Source: Spectribacter hydrogenoxidans
GTDB lineage: Bacteria > Pseudomonadota > Gammaproteobacteria > Nevskiales > Salinisphaeraceae
NCBI RefSeq assembly: GCF_031846275.1
Contig: NZ_JAVRIB010000003.1
Coordinates: forward strand, 186,001 to 250,000
Direction of reading: 5' to 3'
DNA length: 64,000 nt
Part shown: one piece after another, positions 44,080 through 53,059 of the stretch
Layout: each line of letters starts with the position of its first letter
Position numbering within the stretch: the first letter of the stretch is position 1
Notes under the pieces: generated by a model
Seen by the model: only the letters and a program-made list of their open reading frames with translations
What the model was told of the DNA's origin: nothing
Databases searched by the model: none
Translations under genes and position numbers: made by a program

Positions 44080-45527
44080 TCGACTCCCCCATGCTCAAGC
44101 ACCTGTCCGGCTACATCGGCGGCCAGTGGTGCGACGCGGACAGCGGCGAGACCTTCGCCATACTCAATCCCGCCAACGGCAAGGAGCTGGCCCGCGTACC
44201 CGCCATGGGTGAGGCCGAAACCGAACGCGCCATCGCCGCTGCCCGCGGCGCGGTCTCGATGGACTATGACCTGGACCAGCGCCGAGAGTGGCTCACCGAT
44301 ATTCGCGATGCACTCAACGACGAAGCCGAGGAGATCGGCCGCATCCTGTGTCTGGAACACGGCAAGCCCTGGAAGGAGGCCCAGGGCGAGGTCGCCTACG
44401 CGGCGGGGTTCTTCGACTACTGCGCGCAGCATCTGGACGAGCTGGCGCCGCGCAAGCTCAGCCAACGGCCCAAGGACTGCGACTGGACGGTGCATTTCCG
44501 GCCGATCGGGGTGGCCGGACTGATCACCCCCTGGAACTTCCCCATCGGCATGATCGCCAAGAAGCTGTCCGCGGCCCTGGCCGCCGGCTGCCCCACGGTG
44601 ATCAAGCCGGCCAGCGAAACCCCGTTGACCATGATCGCGCTGTTCACCCTGCTGCATAAGCGCCTGGACCTGCCCGACGGCATGGTCAATCTGGTGATGG
44701 GGTCGGCCCGGGCGATCGGCGATACCCTGTGCCGTCACCCGGACGTGCCCATGATCAGCTTCACCGGCTCCACCGGCGTGGGCCAGCATCTGATCAATGC
44801 CACCGCCGATCAGGTCAAGAAGCTGGCTCTGGAGCTGGGCGGCAACGCCCCCTTCATCGTGTTCGACGATGCGAATCTGGACGATGCGGTCACCCAGTTG
44901 ATCGGCAACAAGTTCCGCGGCGGCGGCCAGACCTGCGTGTGCGCCAATCGGGTGCTGGTCCAGCGCGGCGTGGCCGACGCCTTCACCGAGAAGCTGGTGG
45001 ACAAGGTGCGGGCCCTGCGGGTGGGCGACGGCATGGATGACGACATCGACATCGGCCCGCTGATCAACGCCGCCGGCTTCGACAAGGTGCGCCGTCACCT
45101 GGTCGACGCCATCGACAAGGGGGCGGAACAGGTGGCCGGCAAGGCGCCCGGCGAACTGGACAGCAGCAGGGGCCTGTTCTTCCCGCCGGCGGTGGTGCGC
45201 GGCGTGACCCGCGACATGGATTGCTGCCGGGAGGAGACCTTCGGACCGCTGGTGCCGCTGGTGGAGTTCGACGACGAGCCGGCTGCCGTGCGCATCGGCA
45301 ACGACACCGAGTTCGGCCTGGCCGCCTACGTGTTCACCGCCGACGCCGACCGCGCCGCCCGCGTGATCGCGCAGCTACGCTTCGGCCACGTCGGCCACAA
45401 CACCGGCACCGGCCCCACCCCGGAAGCGCCGTTCGGCGGCATGAAACTCTCCGGCTTCGGCCGCGAGGGCGGCGAGGAGGGTCTGTTCGAGTACGTCGAG
45501 CCGCAGACCGTCCCGCGGGGCGCATAG
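44076..45527 (+). CDS. Aldehyde dehydrogenase, succinate-semialdehyde type
   Basis: A 483-residue NAD(P)-dependent aldehyde dehydrogenase. The general base is in LELGGNAPFIVFDDA, the catalytic Cys in GGGQTCVCANR, and the cofactor loop FTGSTGVGQHL and PWNFPIGMIAKK are present. It is most like GabD-type succinate-semialdehyde dehydrogenases. A GABA-type aminotransferase 2 kb away would supply that substrate. The ATG overlaps the amidase stop. Other semialdehydes, such as glutarate semialdehyde, are possible. Confidence 0.9.
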   Translation: MIDSPMLKHLSGYIGGQWCDADSGETFAILNPANGKELARVPAMGEAETERAIAAARGAVSMDYDLDQRREWLTDIRDALNDEAEEIGRILCLEHGKPWKEAQGEVAYAAGFFDYCAQHLDELAPRKLSQRPKDCDWTVHFRPIGVAGLITPWNFPIGMIAKKLSAALAAGCPTVIKPASETPLTMIALFTLLHKRLDLPDGMVNLVMGSARAIGDTLCRHPDVPMISFTGSTGVGQHLINATADQVKKLALELGGNAPFIVFDDANLDDAVTQLIGNKFRGGGQTCVCANRVLVQRGVADAFTEKLVDKVRALRVGDGMDDDIDIGPLINAAGFDKVRRHLVDAIDKGAEQVAGKAPGELDSSRGLFFPPAVVRGVTRDMDCCREETFGPLVPLVEFDDEPAAVRIGNDTEFGLAAYVFTADADRAARVIAQLRFGHVGHNTGTGPTPEAPFGGMKLSGFGREGGEEGLFEYVEPQTVPRGA

Positions 45528-45536
45528 GCGCGCGCC

Positions 45537-46748
45537 TCAGGCAGCCCCGCGCAGGGCAGCGGCCGCCACGCCGGTTGCGGTGGCCAGAAAGACCAGCATG
45601 GCCACCGTAATTGCCTGCCAGGCAATGCCCTGGTCGAGAACGGCGCCGATCGCGGCCGGCGCCATGGCAGTGGCCAGCACCATGCTGGCCTGGGCCACGG
45701 CCCGGATCGCCCCGAGATGCCGCACCCCGTACAGGCGCGGCCAGATCGCCCCGAACAATGTGCCCGCCCCGCCCACGGTAAGCCCCGCCAGCGCCAGGTA
45801 GACCGGCGCCAGCCAGACCCCATCGAACGCGCACAATAGCGCCAGCGCCACCGCCATGGGCCCCAGCATTACCGGCAGCAGGGCCGCCGACCGGAAGCGA
45901 TCCACCAGCGGGCCGGCGGTCAGCAGGGCCACCACGTGGCCGCCGGCATAGAACACGAAACTGCTCGCCAGCTGTGCCATGGTCCAGCCCTTGGCCTCCG
46001 CCAGCGACGCCTGGTGGATGAACAGACCGGTGACGATGAACGGCGGCGCCAGCAACGTCGCCAGCACGGCGTAGAAACGGGGGTCGCGCAGCACGTCGCC
46101 GCGGCGCCAGGCCGGTGTGGAAGAGGCCGTTCTGTCCGCCGACGTCGAGGCTGCCGCATTCGCGGCGGCTGGCGGCACCCGGATCAGTGTTAGCAGCAGC
46201 GGCAGGAAAGCCAGCAGCACCACGGCGATCGTCAGCCAGGTAAACCGCCAGCCCAGCATCGCATTGCCGGTCACCACCAGCAGGGGAAACACCGCCTCGC
46301 CCAGTGGTAGGCCCAACGCCGCCAGGCCCAGCGCCTTGCCTCGGCCGGCCTCGAAATAGCGGGCCATGCTGGTCTGGGCTAGATGTGTCATCAGCCCCTG
46401 GCCGCACAGCCGCAGCAGGAACAGCGCCAGTCCGGCCACCCACCAGGCGGGACTGGCTGCCAGCAGCAGCGCCCCGAGGCCGGCGCCGGCCATGACCAGC
46501 GTGGTGAACTGGGCCAGCGGCATGCGGTCGATGAGCGCCCCGGCCCACAGCAGCAGCAATCCGCTGGCCAGGGTGGCGGCCGAGTAGAGGCTGCCGAAGG
46601 CGGCATTGCCGAGATCGAATTCGCCCCGCAGCGCCGGCCCGAACAGTGCGATCAGAAAGGTCTGCCCGCTGCCCGACAGACCGCACAGCAACACGCCGAA
46701 GGCCAGCAGCCGCCGGTTGTCGCCGATGAAGCGGACGTAGGCCCTCAT
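45537..46748 (-). CDS. MFS transporter
   Basis: A 403-residue major facilitator protein with 12 likely spans and a middle loop of Ala/Ser/Asp residues around 185-200. The N-terminus MRAYVRFIGDNRRLLAFG is followed directly by the first span, and I start there (ATG 46748). A longer frame adds non-membrane sequence over the neighbouring gene. It may import or export a substrate of the surrounding catabolic genes. Substrate unknown. Confidence 0.88.
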   Translation of the reverse strand: MRAYVRFIGDNRRLLAFGVLLCGLSGSGQTFLIALFGPALRGEFDLGNAAFGSLYSAATLASGLLLLWAGALIDRMPLAQFTTLVMAGAGLGALLLAASPAWWVAGLALFLLRLCGQGLMTHLAQTSMARYFEAGRGKALGLAALGLPLGEAVFPLLVVTGNAMLGWRFTWLTIAVVLLAFLPLLLTLIRVPPAAANAAASTSADRTASSTPAWRRGDVLRDPRFYAVLATLLAPPFIVTGLFIHQASLAEAKGWTMAQLASSFVFYAGGHVVALLTAGPLVDRFRSAALLPVMLGPMAVALALLCAFDGVWLAPVYLALAGLTVGGAGTLFGAIWPRLYGVRHLGAIRAVAQASMVLATAMAPAAIGAVLDQGIAWQAITVAMLVFLATATGVAAAALRGAA

Positions 46749-46805
46749 GCCCGGGCCGCCGGGGCGTGTAGAATGCCGCGACTGACTGTTGCCAACCATC
46801 CCGTC

Positions 46806-47585
46806 ATGAATCGCAATACGCTCATCGCCGCCGTCGGCGTGCTTCTGGTGGTCATTCTGATGCAGGCCATCGCCCTGTGGATGACCCCGACCGGCCTGCC
46901 CGACACCGCCACCACCGCAGAACGGGCCGAGCCCGACGCGGTGCGCGAGAAGCTGACCGCGCTGGGCGAAGTGGGCGAACTGGCCTTCGAGGAGGATGCC
47001 GGGCTTTACCGCGCCCATATCGGCAGCCAGATTCTATACGTCACCCCGGACGGTCGCTTCGCCATCAACGGCGACCTCTACGATCTCGAATCGCGGACCA
47101 ACGTCACCGAACAGGCCCGCAGCGAATCGCGGGCCAGTGCGCTGGCGCAGATCGATACCGACGACGCGATCGTGTTCAGCCCGGAGGGCGATACCGAGCA
47201 CGTGGTGTGGGTGTTCACCGACCCCGAATGCCCCTACTGCCAGCGATTCCATAACCACATGGCGGATTTCAACGAGCGCGGCATCGAAGTGCGCTATCTG
47301 GCCTTCCCCCGCGCCGGCCCCGGTTCCGACAACTGGCGGCTGACCGAAGCACTCTGGTGCGCCGACGATCCGCGCGCGGCCATGACCGCCGTCAAGGGCG
47401 GTCAGTCGCTGGATACCGCAGGCATGCCCTGCGACGCCTCGCCGGTGGCCGATCAGTACCAGATTGGCCGGGATATCGGCCTGACCGGCACTCCCATGAT
47501 TGTCGACGAGAACGGCAAGGTGCTGGGCGGCTATCTCAAGCCGGAAGCCCTGGCCACGCGGCTGGCCGGTAACAGCCGGGGCTGA
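46806..47585 (+). CDS. Membrane-anchored DsbC/DsbG-like thioredoxin
   Basis: A 259-residue protein: one N-terminal span (5-27), a DsbC-N-like domain with LYRAHIGSQILYVTPDG, then a thioredoxin fold with CPYC (C142, C145) after VVWVFTDPE. Later cysteines (LWCADD, MPCDAS) match the structural disulfide of DsbC, and GTPMIV holds the cis-proline. It should isomerise or reduce disulfides in the periplasm while staying anchored. ATG 46806 is preferred; ATG 46773 would add 11 residues. It is divergent from the MFS gene across 57 bases. Confidence 0.87.
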   Translation: MNRNTLIAAVGVLLVVILMQAIALWMTPTGLPDTATTAERAEPDAVREKLTALGEVGELAFEEDAGLYRAHIGSQILYVTPDGRFAINGDLYDLESRTNVTEQARSESRASALAQIDTDDAIVFSPEGDTEHVVWVFTDPECPYCQRFHNHMADFNERGIEVRYLAFPRAGPGSDNWRLTEALWCADDPRAAMTAVKGGQSLDTAGMPCDASPVADQYQIGRDIGLTGTPMIVDENGKVLGGYLKPEALATRLAGNSRG

Positions 47586-47598
47586 TCGGCAGGGGTGC

Positions 47599-47630
47599 GC
47601 CCGTCGGCCGGGAGAACCGGCGCGACGGGC
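47599..47630. terminator. Bidirectional hairpin between convergent genes
   Basis: GCCCGTCG and CGACGGGC form an 8-bp stem, extended inside by GCCGG/CCGGC with one unpaired base, between the DsbC-like gene and the convergent aminotransferase. The position fits a shared terminator, though neither side has a T-run. Confidence 0.5.
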
Positions 47631-47639
47631 TCAACCGCC

Positions 47640-48905
47640 TCAGGCGGTCTCGTCCAGGGCTTCCGTGAAGATGTCCACCGCCTGGTCGATCTGTTCACGG
47701 TTGACGATCAGCGGCGGCAGCCAGCGCACGATGTTCTTGTGCGCCCCGCAACGCAGCATCAGCAGACCGCGGGACTCGCAGGCGGTCAGCAGCCGGCGGG
47801 TCCGGTCCCCGTCCGGCTGGCACTTGTCGTTGAACATTTCCACACCCAGCATCAGGCCCTTGCCGCGTACGTCGGCCATCGCCGGGTAGCGGGCCTGCAG
47901 ACCCTGGAGGCGTTCGCGCAGGTGATCGCCCATGACCTTGGCGTTGTCCACGAGGTTCTCCTGCTCGATCACGTCGAGGGTGGCCAGCGCTGCCGCGCAG
48001 GCCACCGCGTTGCCGCCGTAAGTGCCGCCCTGGGAGCCGGGCCAGCCCTTCTCCATCAGGTGATGCGGCGCAGCGAAGGCGGACAGCGGAAAGCCGCTGG
48101 CCAGGCCCTTGGCGGTCATGATGATGTCCGGCTGCACATCGTAATGGGCGTGCGACCAGAACTTGCCGGTGCGTCCGTAGCCGGCCTGAACCTCGTCCAT
48201 GGCCAGAATCATGCCGTGATGATCGCAGCGCTCGCGCAATCCCTGCAGGAACCGCGCGTTGGCTGGCACGTAGCCGCCCTCTCCCTGGACCGGCTCGATC
48301 ATCATCGCCGCGGTCTCGGCCGGGGCGCTGTAGGTGGCCAGGATGTAGTCGAGCTCGCGCAGGCAGAAATCGGTGGCCGTGTCCTCGTCCCAGCCGTAGC
48401 GGAAGGCGTGCGGAAACGGCGCCACCACCACGCCGCCCATCATCGGCTGCAGCCCGGCGCGCAGGCCGACGCTGGAGGTGGTCATGGACAGCGACCCCAT
48501 GGTGCGGCCGTGAAAGCCGCCGTGGAAGACGATGACATTGGGCCGGCCGGTGGCCTGGCGCGCCAGCCGCAGGGCGCCTTCGGCCACCTCGGTGCCGGCG
48601 CTGGCGAAGAAGATCGCGTCGATGTCCCCCGGCATGCGCTCGCCCAGCCGCTCGGACAGCTTGAGCAGCGGCTCATGCATGATCGTGGTGTACTGGCCGT
48701 GGATCAGCTTGCCCACCTGTTCCTGGGCGGCCTGCACCACATGCGGATGACAGTGGCCGGTGCCGGTCACGCCGATGCCGGAGGTGAAATCCAGATAGCG
48801 CCGGTCGGCGTCGTCGATCAGATAGCAGCCTTTACCACGCACCGCGCGCACGTGCGTCGCCTGTTGCAGCAGCGGCGAGAGATGGCCGGGGCGGTTATGG
48901 GTCAT
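47640..48905 (-). CDS. Class III aminotransferase, GABA-type
   Basis: A 421-residue fold-type I class III aminotransferase. Elements are GTEVAEGALRLAR, GGFHGRTMG, EPVQGEGGYVP, DEVQAGYGRTGKFW and the PLP-lysine in MTAKGLASGFPLSA. This is the pattern of 4-aminobutyrate aminotransferase (GabT) and close relatives. Its product from GABA, succinate semialdehyde, is what the aldehyde dehydrogenase at 44076 should oxidise. Other omega-amino acids are possible. It lies 111 bases after the tartrate-type dehydrogenase, in the same direction; a GC hairpin (48980-48996) lies in that gap. Confidence 0.9.
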   Translation of the reverse strand: MTHNRPGHLSPLLQQATHVRAVRGKGCYLIDDADRRYLDFTSGIGVTGTGHCHPHVVQAAQEQVGKLIHGQYTTIMHEPLLKLSERLGERMPGDIDAIFFASAGTEVAEGALRLARQATGRPNVIVFHGGFHGRTMGSLSMTTSSVGLRAGLQPMMGGVVVAPFPHAFRYGWDEDTATDFCLRELDYILATYSAPAETAAMMIEPVQGEGGYVPANARFLQGLRERCDHHGMILAMDEVQAGYGRTGKFWSHAHYDVQPDIIMTAKGLASGFPLSAFAAPHHLMEKGWPGSQGGTYGGNAVACAAALATLDVIEQENLVDNAKVMGDHLRERLQGLQARYPAMADVRGKGLMLGVEMFNDKCQPDGDRTRRLLTACESRGLLMLRCGAHKNIVRWLPPLIVNREQIDQAVDIFTEALDETA

Positions 48906-49016
48906 CGTGGCGGACTCCTGTCTTGATGGGGGAGGCAGACCCGGCGAGGGTACTGCGCCGTCGCGGCGGGTTCAATCGACGCGGGGCCGACCCGCGAGCC
49001 GACAGGACGCCGGCCG

Positions 49017-50177
49017 TCAGACGCCGGATGCGCTGTCCTGCAGGTGCGCCAGCACTGCCGCACCCACCGCCGCGGTGCCGCGGCTTTCATCGCCATGGGC
49101 GGCAAGATCGGCGGCCACCGCCGAGCGCAGCCGTGCGCTGGCACGACGGGCTGCCGGGTCTTCCTCGCCCATCCAGTCGAGCATCATCGCGGCAGTCAGC
49201 AGCATGGCCGTGGGGCCGGCGATATCCTGACCGGCGATGTCCGGCGCACTGCCGTGGGTGGGCTCGAACATCGGCGGACAATGGCGGTCGGCGGGATTGA
49301 GGTTGCACGATGGCGCCACACCCATGCCACCATTCAGGACGGCGGCGAGGTCGGTGAGAATATCGCCGTGCAGATTGGAGGCCACCACCACGTCGAAATC
49401 CCACGGCCGGGTGACGAACTTCATGCAGGCGGCATCTACCAGTTCGTGGTGGGTGGCCACATCGGGGTAATCGGCACTGACCTCGGCGAACACCTCGGTG
49501 TACATCTCGCCCCAGAACTTCAGCGCATTGCGCTTGGTGACCAGGCACACCTGGGAGTCCCGCCCGCCGAAATCGCGTACTCGCGAGTCCTGCCGCCGCT
49601 GTTGGGCCCGCAGCCGGGCCTGTTCGAAGGCGTGCCGGATGATGCGGGTGGTGCCGCGGCGGGTGAACACAGCGGTCTGGGTGACGATCTCGCGCTCGGT
49701 ACCCGGGGCCAGCCGCCCTCCCTGGCCGACATACTCGCCTTCGCTGTTCTCGCGAATGACCAGCATGTCGATCTCCGCGGCACGCGCGTCGGCCAGATAG
49801 CGCGGGGCACCCGGCAGCGGCCGGCAGGGCCGCTCGCAGGCCCACTGATCGAAATGCTTGCGGATGTCGAGCAGCGGCGCCAGGGAATCGGCGTCGGACA
49901 GCAGGTAGCGGTCCGGGTTGCTGGTGGGTCCCGGATCCCCCAGCGCACCCAGCAGGATAGCGTCGAAGCCGGCCAGCGTCTGCAGGTAATCCGGCGGCGC
50001 GATCTCGCCGTGCTGCTGATGCCAGGCGTGGGACGGCCAGCCGAAGCCCGTGGCGGTCAGATCCAGGCCGTCACGCTCGGCCAGCGCCGCCAGCACGCGT
50101 TCGGTCTGGGCCATCACCTCCGGGCCGATGCCGTCGCCCGGCAATACGGCCACCCGCCATTGCTGTCTAGTCTGCAT
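49017..50177 (-). CDS. Tartrate/D-malate-type decarboxylating dehydrogenase
   Basis: A 386-residue beta-decarboxylating dehydrogenase of the isocitrate/isopropylmalate family: GDGIGPEV at the start, RENSEGEYVGQGG and the NLHGDILTDLAA metal-binding aspartates, then PTHGSAPDIAGQ. The middle is closest to tartrate dehydrogenase/D-malate dehydrogenase (TtuC/DmlA), not LeuB; a leuB is expected near leuCD instead. Start ATG 50177. It probably oxidises D-malate or tartrate to a 2-oxoacid and CO2. Confidence 0.85.
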   Translation of the reverse strand: MQTRQQWRVAVLPGDGIGPEVMAQTERVLAALAERDGLDLTATGFGWPSHAWHQQHGEIAPPDYLQTLAGFDAILLGALGDPGPTSNPDRYLLSDADSLAPLLDIRKHFDQWACERPCRPLPGAPRYLADARAAEIDMLVIRENSEGEYVGQGGRLAPGTEREIVTQTAVFTRRGTTRIIRHAFEQARLRAQQRRQDSRVRDFGGRDSQVCLVTKRNALKFWGEMYTEVFAEVSADYPDVATHHELVDAACMKFVTRPWDFDVVVASNLHGDILTDLAAVLNGGMGVAPSCNLNPADRHCPPMFEPTHGSAPDIAGQDIAGPTAMLLTAAMMLDWMGEEDPAARRASARLRSAVAADLAAHGDESRGTAAVGAAVLAHLQDSASGV

Positions 50178-50228
50178 GGACCTCTCCCGACCGGGCGGTG
50201 GCCGCAACCACCGCCCGACCCGATACTG

Positions 50229-51161
50229 CTAGAGGGCGTACCCGAAGGCGTCCTTGAACTTCGCCGCGAACTCGTCCGGGGTGAAATGGTGGTTCTGGGT
50301 GCCGCTCTGGGCGATCTTGATCGATCCCATCAGGGAGGCGATGCGCCCGCTGGTTTCCCAATCCATGTTGTTGGCCAGGCCATACAGCAGGCCCGCCCGG
50401 TAGGCATCGCCGCAGCCCGTGGGATCCTTGATCGCGGCCGGCTGCACCGAGGGGATATCGATCTTCTTGCCGTCGGTATAGACATGCGACCCCTCGCCGC
50501 CACGGGTGACGATCACCGCCCGCACCCGCTCGGCCATTTCTTCCATGCTCCAGCCGGTGCGGTCCATCATCAGCTGCGACTCGTAGTCGTTGACCGCCAC
50601 GTAACCGGCCTGCTCGATGAAGCGCTTGAGATCGTCGCCGTCGAACATCGGCAACCCCTGGCCGGGGTCGAAGATGAACGGAATGCCGCGTTCGGCGAAC
50701 TGTTCGGCATGCTGAATCATGCCGTCACGACCGTCCGGCGAGATCAGACCCACGCTGATGTCCAGATCGTCCGGAAGCGGCTGGGTATGGGCCTCGTTCA
50801 TTGCGCCGGGATGGAAGGCGGTGATCTGGTTGTCATCCAGATCGGTGGTGATGTACGCCTGCGCGGTGAAGGCTTCCGGAATCGACTTGAGATACCGGCG
50901 CGAGATGCCCAGCCGGTCCATGCGCTCGGCGTAGGGATCGAAGTCCGCACCCACGGTCCCCATGGCATAGCCGTCACCGCCCAGCAGGTGCAGGTTGTAG
51001 ACGATATTGCCGGCGGTGCCGCCGAATTCACGGCGCAGTTCCGGCACCAGAAAGGCCACGTTCAGCATGTGTACCTTGTCCGGCAGGATGTGATTCGAGA
51101 ACCGATCCGGAAACACCATGATGTTGTCGTAGGCAAAGGATCCGCAGATGAGCGCAGACAT
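50229..51161 (-). CDS. PfkB-family carbohydrate or nucleoside kinase
   Basis: A 310-residue PfkB kinase resembling adenosine kinase-like proteins. The N-terminal GGTAGNIVYNLHLLGG is the substrate-side signature, and DPTGCGDAYRAGLLYG holds the anion hole and catalytic aspartate. AAGGGAGA, 4 bases upstream of the ATG, is a strong ribosome site. The sugar, nucleoside or other alcohol it phosphorylates cannot be told. It follows dgkA by 12 bases. Confidence 0.9.
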   Translation of the reverse strand: MSALICGSFAYDNIMVFPDRFSNHILPDKVHMLNVAFLVPELRREFGGTAGNIVYNLHLLGGDGYAMGTVGADFDPYAERMDRLGISRRYLKSIPEAFTAQAYITTDLDDNQITAFHPGAMNEAHTQPLPDDLDISVGLISPDGRDGMIQHAEQFAERGIPFIFDPGQGLPMFDGDDLKRFIEQAGYVAVNDYESQLMMDRTGWSMEEMAERVRAVIVTRGGEGSHVYTDGKKIDIPSVQPAAIKDPTGCGDAYRAGLLYGLANNMDWETSGRIASLMGSIKIAQSGTQNHHFTPDEFAAKFKDAFGYAL

Positions 51162-51173
51162 TGGTCTCCCTTC

Positions 51174-51533
51174 TTAATTCAAACCGATCAGGCCCCATAC
51201 GACGGGTACCTGGATAAGCGACAGGTGGACTGCAGCCGAGGCCACGTCCTTGGCAGCACCGGACAGATGGTGACGCTCCGTGCCGATGCGATCGATGGCC
51301 GCCTCAATGCCGGTGTTGAGCAGTTCGGTGATCATCACCAGGAACAGCGACATGACACAGACGGCCTGTTCGAGCCCGTTGTCACCCCACCAGAGGGCGG
51401 CCGGCAACAGCGCCACGAACAACACGGCCTCGATGCGAAACGCCTCTTCGTTGCGCCACGCCCAGCCGATGCCTCGATAGGATACGCATGTTGCGCGCCA
51501 TAACCGAGGCCAACCGGACAGGCCGCGGGTCAT
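51174..51533 (-). CDS. dgkA: Diacylglycerol kinase
   Basis: A 119-residue, three-span DgkA, which phosphorylates diacylglycerol made by periplasmic glucan synthesis. Conserved are NEEAFRIE near the N-terminus and ELLNTGIEAAIDRIG in the second span, with the catalytic glutamates. Length is normal. It is 12 bases past the gcvPB stop and 12 before the PfkB start, so it seems to sit in the gcv transcript or its extension. Confidence 0.93.
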   Translation of the reverse strand: MTRGLSGWPRLWRATCVSYRGIGWAWRNEEAFRIEAVLFVALLPAALWWGDNGLEQAVCVMSLFLVMITELLNTGIEAAIDRIGTERHHLSGAAKDVASAAVHLSLIQVPVVWGLIGLN

Positions 51534-51545
51534 GTCAGCCGGTCC

Positions 51546-53021
51546 TCAGCCTACCGCGGCTTGCGCGGGCGGCTGCCACTTGAGATCCAGTTCCTTGGCC
51601 GCCCGAACCTCATCCAGCCGGCGAACCGGGCAGCTATAGGGCGCCTGATGCAGGATGTCGGCGTCGGCCCTCGCCTCGTCGCGGATGGCAATCATGGCTT
51701 CCACGAACGCATCCAGGGTTTCCCTGGACTCGGTCTCGGTCGGCTCGATCAGCAGGCACTCGGGCACCAGCTGCGGGAAGTAGACCGTGGGCGCGTGGAA
51801 ACCGTAGTCGAGCAAGCGCTTGGCGAAGTCGCCGGCGCCGACGCCGTATTCCTGCTTTTCGCGCTTGAGGGTGACGGTGAACTCGTGGCAGGCGCGCCGC
51901 GCCGGATAGCTGAGCTCGAAGCCTGCATCGGTCAGCCGCCGGGCCAGGTAGTTGGCGTTGAGCGTGGCGAACTCGGCTACCCGCGTCATCCCCTCACGCC
52001 CGAGCATGCGGGCATACACGTAGGCACGCAGGATCACGCCGGCATTGCCCTGGAATGCGGACAACCGGCCGATGCTGTGCGGCCGGTCGCTGTCCTCGAC
52101 CCAACTGTACTGATCACCGTCGTGCATCACGTAGGGCACCGGGGCATAGCGGCGCAGCCGCTTGCTCACGCCGATGGCGCCCGACCCCGGACCACCACCG
52201 CCGTGCGGGGTGGAGAAGGTCTTGTGCAGGTTCATGTGGATGACGTCGAAGCCCATGTCGCCGGGCCGGATCTTGCCCAGGATGGCGTTCAGGTTGGCGC
52301 CGTCGTAATAGAGCAGACCACCGGCGTCGTGGACGGTTTCCGCCATCTCCAGGATGTCGCGTTCAAACACGCCCAGGGTGGAGGGGTTTGTGAGCATGAT
52401 ACCCACGGTCTTGGGCCCAACCGCTTCCTTGAGGGCTGCCAGATTGACGTCGCCATCCGCGTCGGTGGGAAGTTCACGCACGGTGCAGCCGCACATGGTG
52501 GCGGTGGCCGGGTTGGTGCCGTGGGCCGCATCCGGCACCAGCACTTCGGTGCGTTCGGTATCGCCATTGGCATCGTGGTAGGCCTTCATCATGGCCACGC
52601 CGGCGAACTCGCCCTGGGCCCCGGCCATCGGTGCCAGCGACACCACGTCCATGCCCGTGACCTCGCCCAGCATGACCTGCAGTTCGTAGGCGATGCTCAT
52701 GAAACCCTGGCTGTACTCCATCGGCGCCAGCGGATGGCGGCCGGTGAAACCGGGCAGCATGGCCAGCGAGTTACAGGCCCGCGGGTTGTACTTCATGGTG
52801 CACGAACCCAGCGGATAGAAATGGGTGTCGATGGAGAAGTTCATCTGCGACAGCCGCGTGAAGTGGCGCACGGTGTCCAGCTCCGAGACCTCGGGCAGCC
52901 CGAGGGCGGATTCGCGCCGGTGGCCATCCGGAATAAGGTCCGGGTCCACCGGGGCACCCGGTGCCTGGCCCGGTGCGCGGCGTCCGGGACGGCTGTGCTC
53001 GAAAATCAGCTTTTCGGTCAT
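51546..53021 (-). CDS. gcvPB: Glycine dehydrogenase (decarboxylating) subunit 2
   Basis: A 491-residue C-terminal half of the split P-protein, which holds the PLP. Lys267 in NLHKTFSTPHGGGGPG is the Schiff-base lysine, and DAAHGTNPATATMCG and the GANLNAILG stretches are typical. It decarboxylates glycine and passes aminomethyl to GcvH-lipoamide, together with GcvPA. Unusually, tpx lies between the two P-subunit genes. Confidence 0.97.
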   Translation of the reverse strand: MTEKLIFEHSRPGRRAPGQAPGAPVDPDLIPDGHRRESALGLPEVSELDTVRHFTRLSQMNFSIDTHFYPLGSCTMKYNPRACNSLAMLPGFTGRHPLAPMEYSQGFMSIAYELQVMLGEVTGMDVVSLAPMAGAQGEFAGVAMMKAYHDANGDTERTEVLVPDAAHGTNPATATMCGCTVRELPTDADGDVNLAALKEAVGPKTVGIMLTNPSTLGVFERDILEMAETVHDAGGLLYYDGANLNAILGKIRPGDMGFDVIHMNLHKTFSTPHGGGGPGSGAIGVSKRLRRYAPVPYVMHDGDQYSWVEDSDRPHSIGRLSAFQGNAGVILRAYVYARMLGREGMTRVAEFATLNANYLARRLTDAGFELSYPARRACHEFTVTLKREKQEYGVGAGDFAKRLLDYGFHAPTVYFPQLVPECLLIEPTETESRETLDAFVEAMIAIRDEARADADILHQAPYSCPVRRLDEVRAAKELDLKWQPPAQAAVG

Positions 53022-53059
53022 GACTTCACCATTGGACGTGAACTTGGAGCCGCGAGCGC

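Noticed and set aside
49017..50177. Considered as leuB (isopropylmalate dehydrogenase) because leuA is in the window.
   Set aside because: The RENSEGEYVGQGG region and the neighbours fit the tartrate/D-malate branch, and it is 21 kb from leuA with no leuCD.
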